Source: Clostridium sp. UBA6758 (GTDB lineage: Bacteria; Bacillota; Clostridia; Clostridiales; Clostridiaceae). From it: a stretch of DNA of 11,646 nt. Numbering within the stretch: position 1 is the first letter of the stretch; each line of letters opens with the position of its first letter. Position numbers and translations under genes: made by a program. Shown here piece by piece: positions 1-6,268 of the stretch. The stretch is from NCBI GenBank assembly GCA_002453475.1, contig DKGY01000015.1, forward strand, positions 16,676-28,321. Reading direction: 5' to 3'. The notes under the pieces were generated by a model. It ran no database searches and was not told where the DNA came from. It saw only the letters and a list, made by a program, of their open reading frames with translations.

Positions 1-69
1 TATTATTACAGGTATTGCTAACAAAAATATAGTAATAATATTATCTTTATTTTTCTTTACCCAATTCAT
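1..69 (-). CDS. N-terminus of a membrane protein, cut by the left edge
   Basis: A minus-strand ATG at 69-67 follows a purine-rich GGGGGG ribosome binding site (80-75) with a 5-base spacer, and the frame stays open to the window edge. The 23 visible residues are a short basic start (MNWVKKNKD) followed by an uninterrupted hydrophobic run (IITIFLLAIPVII), the start of a transmembrane segment or signal anchor. Too little is present to assign a family. The gene is separated from the XRE regulator by about 400 bases and sits immediately downstream of a perfect dyad, so it probably has its own regulated promoter. Confidence 0.55.
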   Translation of the reverse strand, partial: MNWVKKNKDNIITIFLLAIPVII

Positions 70-77
70 TCTATCCC

Positions 78-114
78 CCCTTATATTATCCCCCTATAGG
101 GGATAATATAAGGG
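78..114. promoter_or_regulatory. Perfect 16-bp inverted repeat overlapping a ribosome binding site
   Basis: The arms CCCTTATATTATCCCC (78-93) and GGGGATAATATAAGGG (99-114) are perfect reverse complements around the 5-base loop CTATA. Three bases of the near arm (78-80) belong to the GGGGGG ribosome binding site of the membrane protein starting at 69. The symmetry and position fit an operator for a dimeric repressor, or an RNA hairpin that partly hides the ribosome binding site. On the plus strand a T6 run follows six bases after the stem, so a plus-strand terminator is possible, but no plus-strand gene is seen to the left. Confidence 0.6.
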
Positions 115-334
115 TATCATTTTTTAAAATACACTTCAATAACTTTTGTAATTTTATCCATTTAAGTTTTGTAATACCAAATTCGAAAAGTTACATTTTA
201 TCTTTTTAATATATATCAAAAATTAACTTCCCATATTTAATATTATTTTGCAATGCTTTTTACGCTTAATATATGTAAATTATACCATATAATTTCTAAG
301 TAGCTTATTTATAATATAATTGATTTCAAAATAG
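115..334. other. AT-rich intergenic stretch with no gene seen
   Basis: Very AT-rich non-coding DNA between the hairpin downstream of the XRE regulator gene and the dyad upstream of the left-edge membrane protein. No open frame with a ribosome binding site and no recognisable RNA was found on either strand. It should contain the promoter of the left-edge gene; a TTGAAG at 139-134 (minus strand) is a possible -35 element, but no well-spaced -10 was identified. Confidence 0.4.
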
Positions 335-371
335 AAATACCGTAAAATTCATTACAAATTTTACAGTATTT
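335..371 (-). terminator. Hairpin terminator after the XRE regulator gene
   Basis: Fifteen-base arms AAATACCGTAAAATT (335-349) and AATTTTACAGTATTT (357-371) pair with a single mismatch around a 7-base loop. On the minus strand the descending arm ends in a T-rich run (GGTATTTCTATTTTG). It lies about 108 bases beyond the stop codon of the regulator gene at 479, with no gene between. The stem is AT-rich and therefore weak as a terminator. It is closely related in sequence to the hairpin at 8473-8510. Confidence 0.6.
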
Positions 372-478
372 TAAGAATTCATTTATTCTCATAGTTATTG
401 CACATTATAAGAAGCTTACCCTTTATTCAAATATCAGCAGTAATGACACGTAGTAATTGAGCAAAAGTATAGAAAATT

Positions 479-934
479 TTACTTGTTTTTCTTTTTTGCT
501 ATTTTATACTTTTGGTAAAGAATATCTTTTAAAACTAAAACAGTGTCTACATCATCAAACCCAAACTCATCTTTAAAAGTATCGTACAACTCAGATACTT
601 TATCGCTATAAGTATTTATTCCTTTCACACTTTGATATGAAGTCAAAATTGGATACTTTTTACTCCATGCACTTGTCCAGTCAATTTCATCAACTATCAT
701 TTCAATGCTAGTAACATCACCATTAATATGGCTTCCACTAATAAGATAATCATAACTTACATTGTAAAGTTGACTTAGTAATTTTGCTTTAATAAGTTCA
801 GGAACTGTTTGGTCGGTTTCCCATTTACTTACCGTTTGTCGAGATACACCTAATTTCTCTGCAACATCTTCCTGCGATAAACCTTCCTTTTTACGCAAAT
901 ATAATAATTTTTCGCCTAATGACATAATTATCAC
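479..934 (-). CDS. XRE-family helix-turn-helix transcriptional regulator
   Basis: The N-terminal 65 residues form a classic Cro/C1 (XRE) DNA-binding domain: GEKLLYLRKKEGLSQEDVAEKL, the recognition-helix segment GVSRQTVSKWE, then a region ending YDYLI. This pattern is common in clostridial regulators. The C-terminal 80 residues are a charged, non-membrane extension of unknown role, ending in a lysine-rich tail. Two starts are possible. GTG at 934 gives 151 residues and has an AGGA at about 7 bases. ATG at 925 gives 148 residues beginning MSLGEK, which is the usual start of this family; I prefer the ATG. The upstream region carries several palindromes, consistent with autoregulation. The target genes cannot be seen; the neighbouring acetyltransferase and left-edge membrane protein are candidates. 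Confidence 0.9.
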   Translation of the reverse strand: MIIMSLGEKLLYLRKKEGLSQEDVAEKLGVSRQTVSKWETDQTVPELIKAKLLSQLYNVSYDYLISGSHINGDVTSIEMIVDEIDWTSAWSKKYPILTSYQSVKGINTYSDKVSELYDTFKDEFGFDDVDTVLVLKDILYQKYKIAKKKNK

Positions 935-951
935 CAGCCTTTCCTATATTT

Positions 952-1030
952 CAAGTTAACTTGTAACTATAGTATACTAAACACTAAACACCTTTTCTAT
1001 CAAGTAAAAATGGAAGTTTGTCAACTAAAC
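952..1030 (-). promoter_or_regulatory. Promoter and candidate operator region of the XRE regulator
   Basis: Several ordered elements lie upstream of the regulator gene. CAAGTTAACTTG (952-963) is a perfect 12-bp palindrome and TAGTATACTA (970-979) a perfect 10-bp palindrome. ACTAAAC occurs three times: 976-982 and 983-989 in tandem, and 1024-1030. On the minus strand TTGATA (1003-998) and TAGTAT (979-974) are 18 bases apart and could be -35 and -10, which would place the second palindrome on the -10. TTGACA at 1024-1019 is an alternative -35 without a good -10. Autoregulation by the XRE protein is inferred from position only. Confidence 0.4.
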
Positions 1031-1112
1031 TTAACATTTTAATGTGCATAAAAATCATATGGATGAATGGATTGTAAATATTTTCACTTGATGTATATTA
1101 AATTTAAATTTG

Positions 1113-1883
1113 TTAAATAAAATATACCCAGTATTCCTCGTCCACGTTATATCCCAATTTTTGCGCAAGTGCCACAGAAAGCAAATTTGAAGCATCCCAT
1201 TGAGGATATAGCCCTCTTTCCATACATTCTAGTATAACTTTAGAAGCACAAGCTAGTGCTAGCCCTTTTCTTTTGTATTCTGGTTTAGTCTCAATTGTAA
1301 TATCAATGGCCCCTTCACAATAACTATAGGAAGATGCTCCCGAAATTATTTCACCATCTTTCATAACAACATAACCGACTCCATATTTCAAGTAATGATC
1401 TAGAGATAAAAAATTAGAACAAAAATCTGCCGTCCAATATTGCTCTAAAGCTTTATGATATACCTCCTCATTAATTCTTATTGGTAGGAATTCATGTTGC
1501 ACTGCCATAATATATTTATTGAGCCTACTCTTATCAAACACATCTGGTTCTCTTTTCATAGAATAACGCTTATATTTTTTGAAAGTTTCATGAAAGTTCT
1601 TTTCAATAAATTTATACCAAATAGAATTATTAGAAACAATTAATTTTCCTTTACAATTTTTTGATAAAATCTCTATAATTTCATATTCCTCATTAGTATC
1701 TATGTCTCCGATTAGTATACAAAAATCTGCAATTACAAGTATTCCTGTAGTTGGATTTGTTTTTTCGTTAATCCAAGCAAATCCATCAATGATTCCTTGA
1801 AGATAACTTTGAATATCAACATTATCCTTTGGTAAATCTAGTCGGTTTAATAAATATAAATCTTTTTTTACTAATTCTATCAT
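1113..1883 (-). CDS. GNAT acetyltransferase, ZmaR-like (GNAT_acetyltran family)
   Basis: This 256-residue protein has the two-part build of the GNAT_acetyltran family (PF12746), whose best known member is the zwittermicin A resistance acetyltransferase ZmaR. Residues 1-125 are a family-specific N-terminal region with no catalytic motif. Residues 165-256 are the acetyl-CoA-binding GNAT fold, with the strand GEIISGASSYSY, the segment TKPEYKRKGLA (199-209, CoA pyrophosphate loop R205-K-G-L-A), then WDASN and AQKLGYN near the C-terminus. It probably N-acetylates a small amine in the cytoplasm; the substrate cannot be told. An AGAGGATGA ribosome binding site precedes the ATG. It is transcribed after the terminator at 1969-2003, so it probably has its own promoter, perhaps using a TATAAC about 35 bases upstream of the start. 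No clear terminator separates it from the XRE gene. Confidence 0.85.
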   Translation of the reverse strand: MIELVKKDLYLLNRLDLPKDNVDIQSYLQGIIDGFAWINEKTNPTTGILVIADFCILIGDIDTNEEYEIIEILSKNCKGKLIVSNNSIWYKFIEKNFHETFKKYKRYSMKREPDVFDKSRLNKYIMAVQHEFLPIRINEEVYHKALEQYWTADFCSNFLSLDHYLKYGVGYVVMKDGEIISGASSYSYCEGAIDITIETKPEYKRKGLALACASKVILECMERGLYPQWDASNLLSVALAQKLGYNVDEEYWVYFI

Positions 1884-1968
1884 TTTGTAATCATCCTCTC
1901 AGGTTTTTAAAGTTATATCAAATTCTCATACGAGTCGACTTTACTGCTATATTGAGATTTGAAAAATA

Positions 1969-2003
1969 GCACACAACTTTAAATTATAGCTAAAGTTATG
2001 TGC
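1969..2003 (-). terminator. Intrinsic terminator closing the AlkX operon
   Basis: Arms GCACACAACTTTA (1969-1981) and TAAAGTTATGTGC (1991-2003) pair over 13 bases with one mismatch on this strand (a G-T type pair in RNA), with a 9-base loop. On the minus strand the stem is followed at once by TATTTTTC. An outer pair of arms, ATATTGAG (1949-1956) and CTCAATAT (2004-2011), encloses the terminator and extends by two more G-C pairs after one mismatch. It ends transcription coming from the 149-residue gene and separates it from the ZmaR-like gene. Confidence 0.75.
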
Positions 2004-2016
2004 CTCAATATCGCAA

Positions 2017-2142
2017 TTAATTAGTTGCTAAAAGTGCTCCTGTTAATTTTAAAATTTTATAGTTTATAGATTTATTTTGAATGTAAAAATCATTAAAATT
2101 TATATCTTTACTTAATAATAAACTAATACAAGAGCAACAAAA
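2017..2142 (-). pseudogene. Possible C-terminal gene remnant without a start codon
   Basis: A minus-strand frame of 41 codons is open from a TGA to the TAA at 2019-2017. It contains no ATG, and its translation ends INYKILKLTGALLATN. Its stop lies only 14 bases before the terminator at 1969-2003, the spacing expected of a true gene end, whereas the nearest intact gene stops about 180 bases away. This suggests the tail of a decayed gene, but in such AT-rich DNA a chance open frame is equally possible. No family is recognised. Confidence 0.2.
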
Positions 2143-2183
2143 TCAATAACGATTTACAAATATATATATATTTTCTACACGCC

Positions 2184-2633
2184 CTATTTTTTTTTATCAT
2201 CCTCTTTATTCCATATATCACAACCTCTAAGATATGGAATTGAATCATAATTACTTATCAGATTATCTTTATCAGTAGATGTTTCTTTACTTACCTTTTC
2301 ACCAGAATCATCCTTAGACTCCATTAAATCATTTATGTATAAAGCATCTCCTATAGTTAGGCATTTAACTTTTGCCAATATTTCTTTTGGTGCAACTTTT
2401 GCTGGAATACTTTTAATACATTTAGGTGGATTTTTACCATCACTAACATAAAGTTTTATCATGCCGCCTTCAAGTTTATATTCTATTTTTCCTTTACTTT
2501 TACTTGATATATTAAACTCACTATTACTAGAATTTATGTCCTCTGTTATCTTAAAAAATTTCTCTTCTGTATTTTGTTTTTTATTCTTACACCCATAATT
2601 TTTTATAATAAGGTTATTTAAATTAACTTTCAT
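2184..2633 (-). CDS. Unrecognised 149-residue protein
   Basis: I do not recognise a family. The frame is open further upstream, to 2729, but that would overlap the end of the preceding acetyltransferase gene. The ATG at 2633 lies 28 bases after that gene's stop and has purine-rich AAAGGAAAGGATAG upstream, although the spacing is long. The protein is polar with no signal peptide or membrane segment. Residues 48-100 look the most structured (GKIEYKLEGG, LYVSDGKNPPKC, IGDALYINDLM). Residues 104-124 and the final EDDKKK are charged and probably disordered. There are four cysteines (15, 72, 91, 138). It is the last gene of the operon containing AlkX, Nudix and GNAT genes. The lysine codons at its end sit in a run of nine A residues, where slippage could change the C-terminus. 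Confidence 0.6.
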   Translation of the reverse strand: MKVNLNNLIIKNYGCKNKKQNTEEKFFKITEDINSSNSEFNISSKSKGKIEYKLEGGMIKLYVSDGKNPPKCIKSIPAKVAPKEILAKVKCLTIGDALYINDLMESKDDSGEKVSKETSTDKDNLISNYDSIPYLRGCDIWNKEDDKKK

Positions 2634-2661
2634 TATGAATACTATCCTTTCCTTTATAAAC

Positions 2662-3099
2662 TTAATAACTCTTTCTAAATCCCATATGCGTTCTAAAACT
2701 CTCTCTTTGATAAAACTCATCAGCACCATCCGTTGAAAGCAAATCTAATCTTGCATGTGGATATAAATTATGACATATATCAAGTAATGCTCTTCCTATG
2801 CCCTTTCCTCTATAACTAGTATCAACTATAATTTCAGCTATATAAGTAGTTATTTTTCCATCTGTTAATGCACGAATTAATCCAACTATTATGTCTCCAT
2901 CTAATGCAACAAGTGTAATATTAGAATTTTCCCATGCCTTTAATGCATCTTCTGATCTTTTTAAGAATGTCATCCATCCTTCTTTCTCATATAATACTTG
3001 AATAGCAGAAAAATCAGTTTCGCTAAATTGTCTAATATAAATTCCTTTTGGTAATTTTACTTGTCCAATTAACTCTTCTGTTAAAGTAAGTTTATTCAT
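2662..3099 (-). CDS. GNAT-family N-acetyltransferase
   Basis: A 145-residue single-domain GNAT acetyltransferase, the normal size for the family. The N-terminus IYIRQFSETDF is the first strand and helix. ITLVALDGDIIVGLIRA is the strand pair that spans the active site. IAEIIVDTSYRGKGIGRALL (88-106) is the acetyl-CoA loop, with R97-G-K-G-I-G102. The end, GADEFYQRESFRTHMGFRKSY, is the C-terminal helix and strand, with FYQR replacing the usual LYxK and a typical MGF. It should transfer an acetyl group from acetyl-CoA to an amine of unknown identity in the cytosol. AGAAGGGA precedes the ATG. It lies 22 bases after the Nudix gene and 28 bases before the 149-residue gene, so the three are very probably cotranscribed. 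Confidence 0.9.
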   Translation of the reverse strand: MNKLTLTEELIGQVKLPKGIYIRQFSETDFSAIQVLYEKEGWMTFLKRSEDALKAWENSNITLVALDGDIIVGLIRALTDGKITTYIAEIIVDTSYRGKGIGRALLDICHNLYPHARLDLLSTDGADEFYQRESFRTHMGFRKSY

Positions 3100-3121
3100 A
3101 AAATCCCTTCTTTCGTAACAT

Positions 3122-3622
3122 TTATAAGTTTAATAATTTCATTGAATTATCAAAATGAATACCAGACATATTATTGATTCTTGCAATATATTTATTAACT
3201 TCATCAATTTCACACCACATAATATCATCAACTTCATTAGAGTTATTAAACGGTTTTGACTTAACAAAAGTAATGAATCCAGCCATTATTAATTCCTTAG
3301 GTTTAAAGTAATAGCTTTCTACATACTTCATTTTTTCAACTTGTTGACCTGTTTCTTCTAAAACTTCTCTTATTACTGCTTCTTCCAATGTTTCACCATT
3401 GCCAACATAACCAGAGATTACTCCCCAATGAGTTTTAGAAATATAATTTTGTTTTAATAGTAATATTTGATTATGTTCATTAATAACTAGTACTTCAACA
3501 CAGCTTGCAGGGCTATCAAAATATGGTCTATTACAATTTATACAATATCTTATTAATCCCTCATCACCAATATCTTTTTCATTTAATTTTTCACCGCATA
3601 TGGGACAATAAATAAATTTCAT
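3122..3622 (-). CDS. Nudix hydrolase with N-terminal zinc ribbon (NudC-like)
   Basis: Residues 1-35 form a zinc ribbon with two CxxC pairs (C6/C9 and C27/C30). A Nudix domain follows with a complete Nudix box from G71: G71-x5-E77-x7-R85-E86-x2-E89-E90-x-G92. These glutamates bind the catalytic magnesium. The zinc-ribbon plus Nudix order is that of NAD+/NADH pyrophosphatase NudC, but at 166 residues it lacks NudC's extra N-terminal domain. The position of NudC's SQPWPFPxS signature is occupied by SYYFKPKELIMAGF, so NAD specificity is uncertain; a nucleotide-diphosphate clean-up role is safe. AAAGGAGTGG precedes the ATG. The gene lies 44 bases after the AlkX-like gene and 22 bases before a GNAT gene, within one apparent operon. 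Confidence 0.9.
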   Translation of the reverse strand: MKFIYCPICGEKLNEKDIGDEGLIRYCINCNRPYFDSPASCVEVLVINEHNQILLLKQNYISKTHWGVISGYVGNGETLEEAVIREVLEETGQQVEKMKYVESYYFKPKELIMAGFITFVKSKPFNNSNEVDDIMWCEIDEVNKYIARINNMSGIHFDNSMKLLNL

Positions 3623-3666
3623 AGATTCATTCCACTCCTTTGATTATTAAAATCATCCTTTATAAC

Positions 3667-4866
3667 TTATTTTTTGTATGATTCTTCTACTAGTCCATCT
3701 GCTTTCAAATACTTGCAGAACCTCTCAAAACATTCCCTCATAGCTTCTATATCAGTATCCTTTACTTGATAGTTCTCTTCCCACCACCAATTTTTTATTA
3801 TCAATGGTTCATTTCCTCGATGCATTTCTGGTTCAAATCTTGCCACCAGTTGATCTCCATATAAAACAGGCAGTACGTAATATCCATACTGTCTCTTTGA
3901 AACAGGTTTATATACTTCCCAACTATATTCAAAATCAAAAATATCTTTAACTAACTTTCTGTCCCAAAGAAGATTATCAAGAGGAGCTATAAAATTTGCT
4001 TTTTTATCAATATTAGCATTAAGGTTGTCTAACATTGATATATCTTCATACCTAATATAAAAAGTTTCATTTAATCCATCTACTTTTACAACAGCTATTT
4101 CTCCTTCTTCAAGAAGTTCATTTAATATTTTCTTTCTAAGGGTTTTATCAGATACAAAATGACCGAGCCATCCTCCACCATTTCTATCCCAGTAGATTCC
4201 TATGCTTCCTATTCTTCTTTTAAAATACCACTTATAAAAATCATTATCATTATTAAAAGGTTCCTTCATTTCTAGTAGCTCTTTTGGTAATAGATTTTCT
4301 ATCAAGTCATAAACCTTTTGTGTGTTCTTCTTTTCTTTAACGCCCAAAGTTCCGCTGTTCCACATATAGTCCATGGTAGCACTGGAAAGTTTCCCATGAC
4401 CCCAAACTCCACTTTTCACACGTCCAATATCCAGCTTTGAAGGCAAAGTAGCACCATTTTTCTCTATGTATTCTTTTGCTGCATCCACATGATTAATTGC
4501 TTCAATTGAACTTCTATGATGCAATACTCTCTCAATCTCTTCTTTTCTTCTTAATCTCACTTTTTCAAAATAAGGCCAGTCTTTAACGGAATAGATAGCC
4601 ATCATCTTATCCCATCCATCTATGAGTTCTCTTTTATTATAAAGAAGAGTTTCTAGCATCATAGGGTTATAATTTTCAACTCTGGACTGAAGCACCAAAT
4701 CAGCATTTCTCCCTACCATATTTAAAGGATCATATTGCATGCACCCTACTCTATTTATAAAACTTTTGATACCCTCTTCACCATTAAAAGATTTCGGTGA
4801 AGATAAACCCTGATACATCACCAGGAATTTCCTCAATTCGCCCTTTGACATAGTAATTTTTTTCAT
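3667..4866 (-). CDS. Winged-helix DNA glycosylase, AlkX/YcaQ type (HTH_42)
   Basis: This 399-residue protein belongs to the HTH_42 (PF06224) superfamily of DNA glycosylases that includes E. coli YcaQ/AlkX and the azinomycin-resistance enzyme AlkZ. These excise bulky alkylated bases and unhook interstrand crosslinks. The catalytic segment reads Q44-Y-D46 with R53 (QYDPLNMVGRNAD), matching the Q-hydrophobic-D arrangement of AlkX rather than the QxQ of AlkZ. Residues 130-245 hold the tandem winged-helix region. The family's C-terminal signature is clear: APLDNLLWDRK, then FEYSWEVYKP, then KRQYGYYVLPVLYGDQLVARFEPE. GAGGAAG lies 6 bases before the ATG. Neighbours are a 2H phosphoesterase upstream and a Nudix hydrolase downstream, suggesting nucleic-acid or nucleotide damage control. 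The function is inferred from the family; activity on crosslinks is not established here. Confidence 0.9.
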   Translation of the reverse strand: MKKITMSKGELRKFLVMYQGLSSPKSFNGEEGIKSFINRVGCMQYDPLNMVGRNADLVLQSRVENYNPMMLETLLYNKRELIDGWDKMMAIYSVKDWPYFEKVRLRRKEEIERVLHHRSSIEAINHVDAAKEYIEKNGATLPSKLDIGRVKSGVWGHGKLSSATMDYMWNSGTLGVKEKKNTQKVYDLIENLLPKELLEMKEPFNNDNDFYKWYFKRRIGSIGIYWDRNGGGWLGHFVSDKTLRKKILNELLEEGEIAVVKVDGLNETFYIRYEDISMLDNLNANIDKKANFIAPLDNLLWDRKLVKDIFDFEYSWEVYKPVSKRQYGYYVLPVLYGDQLVARFEPEMHRGNEPLIIKNWWWEENYQVKDTDIEAMRECFERFCKYLKADGLVEESYKK

Positions 4867-4963
4867 ATGACTTCCTCACTAAAATTTTTATTTATTATAT
4901 TTTCAATTTTAAGGCTAGATTTTAAAATAAACTCTCTTAATAAAACTTTTACAATAATTATAA

Positions 4964-5512
4964 TTACATAGAAGTATTGAGCTTATGAGGTTTTATTTCT
5001 TTTACAGGCATTACAACTTCAACAAAACCAATTTCTTCATATCTACTGTTTGGAAAAACCTCATAGTTTTCGATTACGTATTTTGTAGCCTCCACTAATG
5101 CTGATTCTTTATCTTCACTTCCCAGCATAACGGCACAATGAGGTACCCATTGTCCAGGTGTGTAATATTCCCAACCAGTATGATCATAAAATGCAAAGGT
5201 CTCGTGTACACTTTTGTGTAAAGAAATTAATTCATCACATACAACTGGTGCAAGATATACAGTTCGAGTATTATTAAACACTCCAATACTAGAAAGTAAA
5301 GCAGGAAATGATTTTGTATCCTTAGCAATTTCTTTTAATAGCTTGTCACACTTTTCAATATCAATATCATTAAATATAGCTATGGTAATATGAGGACGAG
5401 TCTTCCATTCTAGGTATTTTTCACTGATTCCCTCTCTTGCGATTCCTTTAGCCAATTTAAGAATTTTTTCCTCTGTTTCCTTATCAAAATATAATTCTAT
5501 TGCATATTTCAT
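4964..5512 (-). CDS. 2H phosphoesterase (2'-5' RNA ligase-like)
   Basis: A 182-residue member of the 2H phosphoesterase superfamily (2'-5' RNA ligase-like, PF13563), whose members open 2',3'-cyclic phosphates or 2'-5' bonds on RNA and nucleotides. The fold is a duplicated half-domain, each half carrying an H-x-T/S motif. The first is intact (P40-H41-I-T43-I). The second reads V123-P-H125-C-A127-V, with alanine where Thr or Ser is usual, so activity may be reduced or altered. The first strand (MKYAIELYFD) and the WEYYTPGQWVPHC block are characteristic. GGAGGAGA lies 6 bases before the ATG. It sits 97 bases upstream of the AlkX-like gene and 189 bases after the second Nudix gene. The bacterial substrate is unknown. 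Confidence 0.88.
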   Translation of the reverse strand: MKYAIELYFDKETEEKILKLAKGIAREGISEKYLEWKTRPHITIAIFNDIDIEKCDKLLKEIAKDTKSFPALLSSIGVFNNTRTVYLAPVVCDELISLHKSVHETFAFYDHTGWEYYTPGQWVPHCAVMLGSEDKESALVEATKYVIENYEVFPNSRYEEIGFVEVVMPVKEIKPHKLNTSM

Positions 5513-5613
5513 GCTAATTCTCCTCCAATATATAAAGATAATTTATTATGAATGTGGCTATGAATTTCATGTTATTCAAACATCAAAATCGCTGAAACCC
5601 TTGGTGTAACAAC

Positions 5614-5695
5614 AACTATTTAAATAGTTAAATATTCACATATTTGTATAGTTTCCTATATACCTATTTTCATGTATACATAGTTACATATTTGT
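5614..5695. repeat. Palindromes and direct repeat between the Nudix and 2H genes
   Basis: The 189-base gap contains a perfect 16-bp palindrome AACTATTTAAATAGTT (5614-5629), a 10-bp palindrome ATGTATACAT (5672-5681), and a direct repeat ACATATTTGT at 5638-5647 and 5686-5695 (start to start 48 bases). There is no T-tract stem that would serve as an obvious terminator. The elements could be operator sites for the 2H/AlkX operon, but the composition is so AT-rich that short palindromes also arise by chance. Confidence 0.35.
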
Positions 5696-5701
5696 TTTAT
5701 T

Positions 5702-6211
5702 CTACTTAAAATTTAAAATAATTTCATTAATATAGTCATTCATAAATGTTCTATATTCTTCAGGCTTGTAGTCCATGGATTTTATCAAATTAATCATCTC
5801 TTCAGCTGAAATAAATTTAACATCATCTAACTCTGACTTTTGTATTGTTAAATCTGAAATATTAATATCTTTACATAGTACAAAAATATCAATGAAATGA
5901 TTATATTTCTCCCATAGAACTCTTTTTATAAAAGCTATATTATCTATCTTTATCCCTAATTCTTCATCAACCTCTCTAATAATAGCTTCTTTGCTTGTTT
6001 CTCCAGCCATAACATGTCCCATATGAATATCCCCTCCACCAGGTAAGAACTGTTTTGTTTTTGCTCTTTTCTGAATTAAGAATTCTCCCTTTGAGTTATG
6101 TATATATGCATGTACTCCTAAATCATATTGTCCTTCTAAAAGCTCTTCATCTTTTGGTGCTATTTTACCACTTTTACTTCCATCTCTATTTAAAATATCA
6201 AAATACTCCAT
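5702..6211 (-). CDS. Nudix hydrolase, IPP-isomerase-like
   Basis: A 169-residue Nudix protein with a perfect Nudix box: G65-HVMAG-E71-TSKEAII-R79-E80-VD-E83-E84-L-G86. The surroundings match the isopentenyl-diphosphate-isomerase-like branch: the opening EYFDILNRDGSKSG, then GQYDLGVHAYIHNSKGEFLIQKRA, and PGGGDIHMGHVMAGE, where isomerases have a tryptophan-containing version. True type I isomerase needs extra active-site Cys and Glu residues that are not evident, so a hydrolase acting on a diphosphate-linked metabolite is more likely. AAGGAGATAAG precedes the ATG. The kinase remnant lies 57 bases upstream and would have been in the same transcript. Confidence 0.88.
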   Translation of the reverse strand: MEYFDILNRDGSKSGKIAPKDEELLEGQYDLGVHAYIHNSKGEFLIQKRAKTKQFLPGGGDIHMGHVMAGETSKEAIIREVDEELGIKIDNIAFIKRVLWEKYNHFIDIFVLCKDINISDLTIQKSELDDVKFISAEEMINLIKSMDYKPEEYRTFMNDYINEIILNFK

Positions 6212-6268
6212 TCTTACTTATCTCCTTATGTAATCTAATAACATATTTTTTCAACTTTTAATTTTTTA

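Noticed and set aside
376..478. Possible gene tail in the minus-strand frame beyond the XRE stop codon
   Set aside because: A short hydrophobic open stretch ending in TAA is present, but it has no start, no family and no conserved feature.
2634..2729. Upstream extension of the 149-residue protein to 2729
   Set aside because: It would overlap the 3' end of the GNAT gene in another frame, adds residues with no family support, and the ATG at 2633 fits the operon spacing.
5702..6211. Type I isopentenyl-diphosphate isomerase
   Set aside because: The Nudix box and flanks are similar, but the expected isomerase-specific active-site residues are not evident, so only an isomerase-like Nudix hydrolase is called.
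6055..6261. Plus-strand open frame opposite the IPP-isomerase-like Nudix gene
   Set aside because: Antisense to a well-supported gene, hydrophobic only because of the AT-rich complement, and without a convincing ribosome binding site or family.
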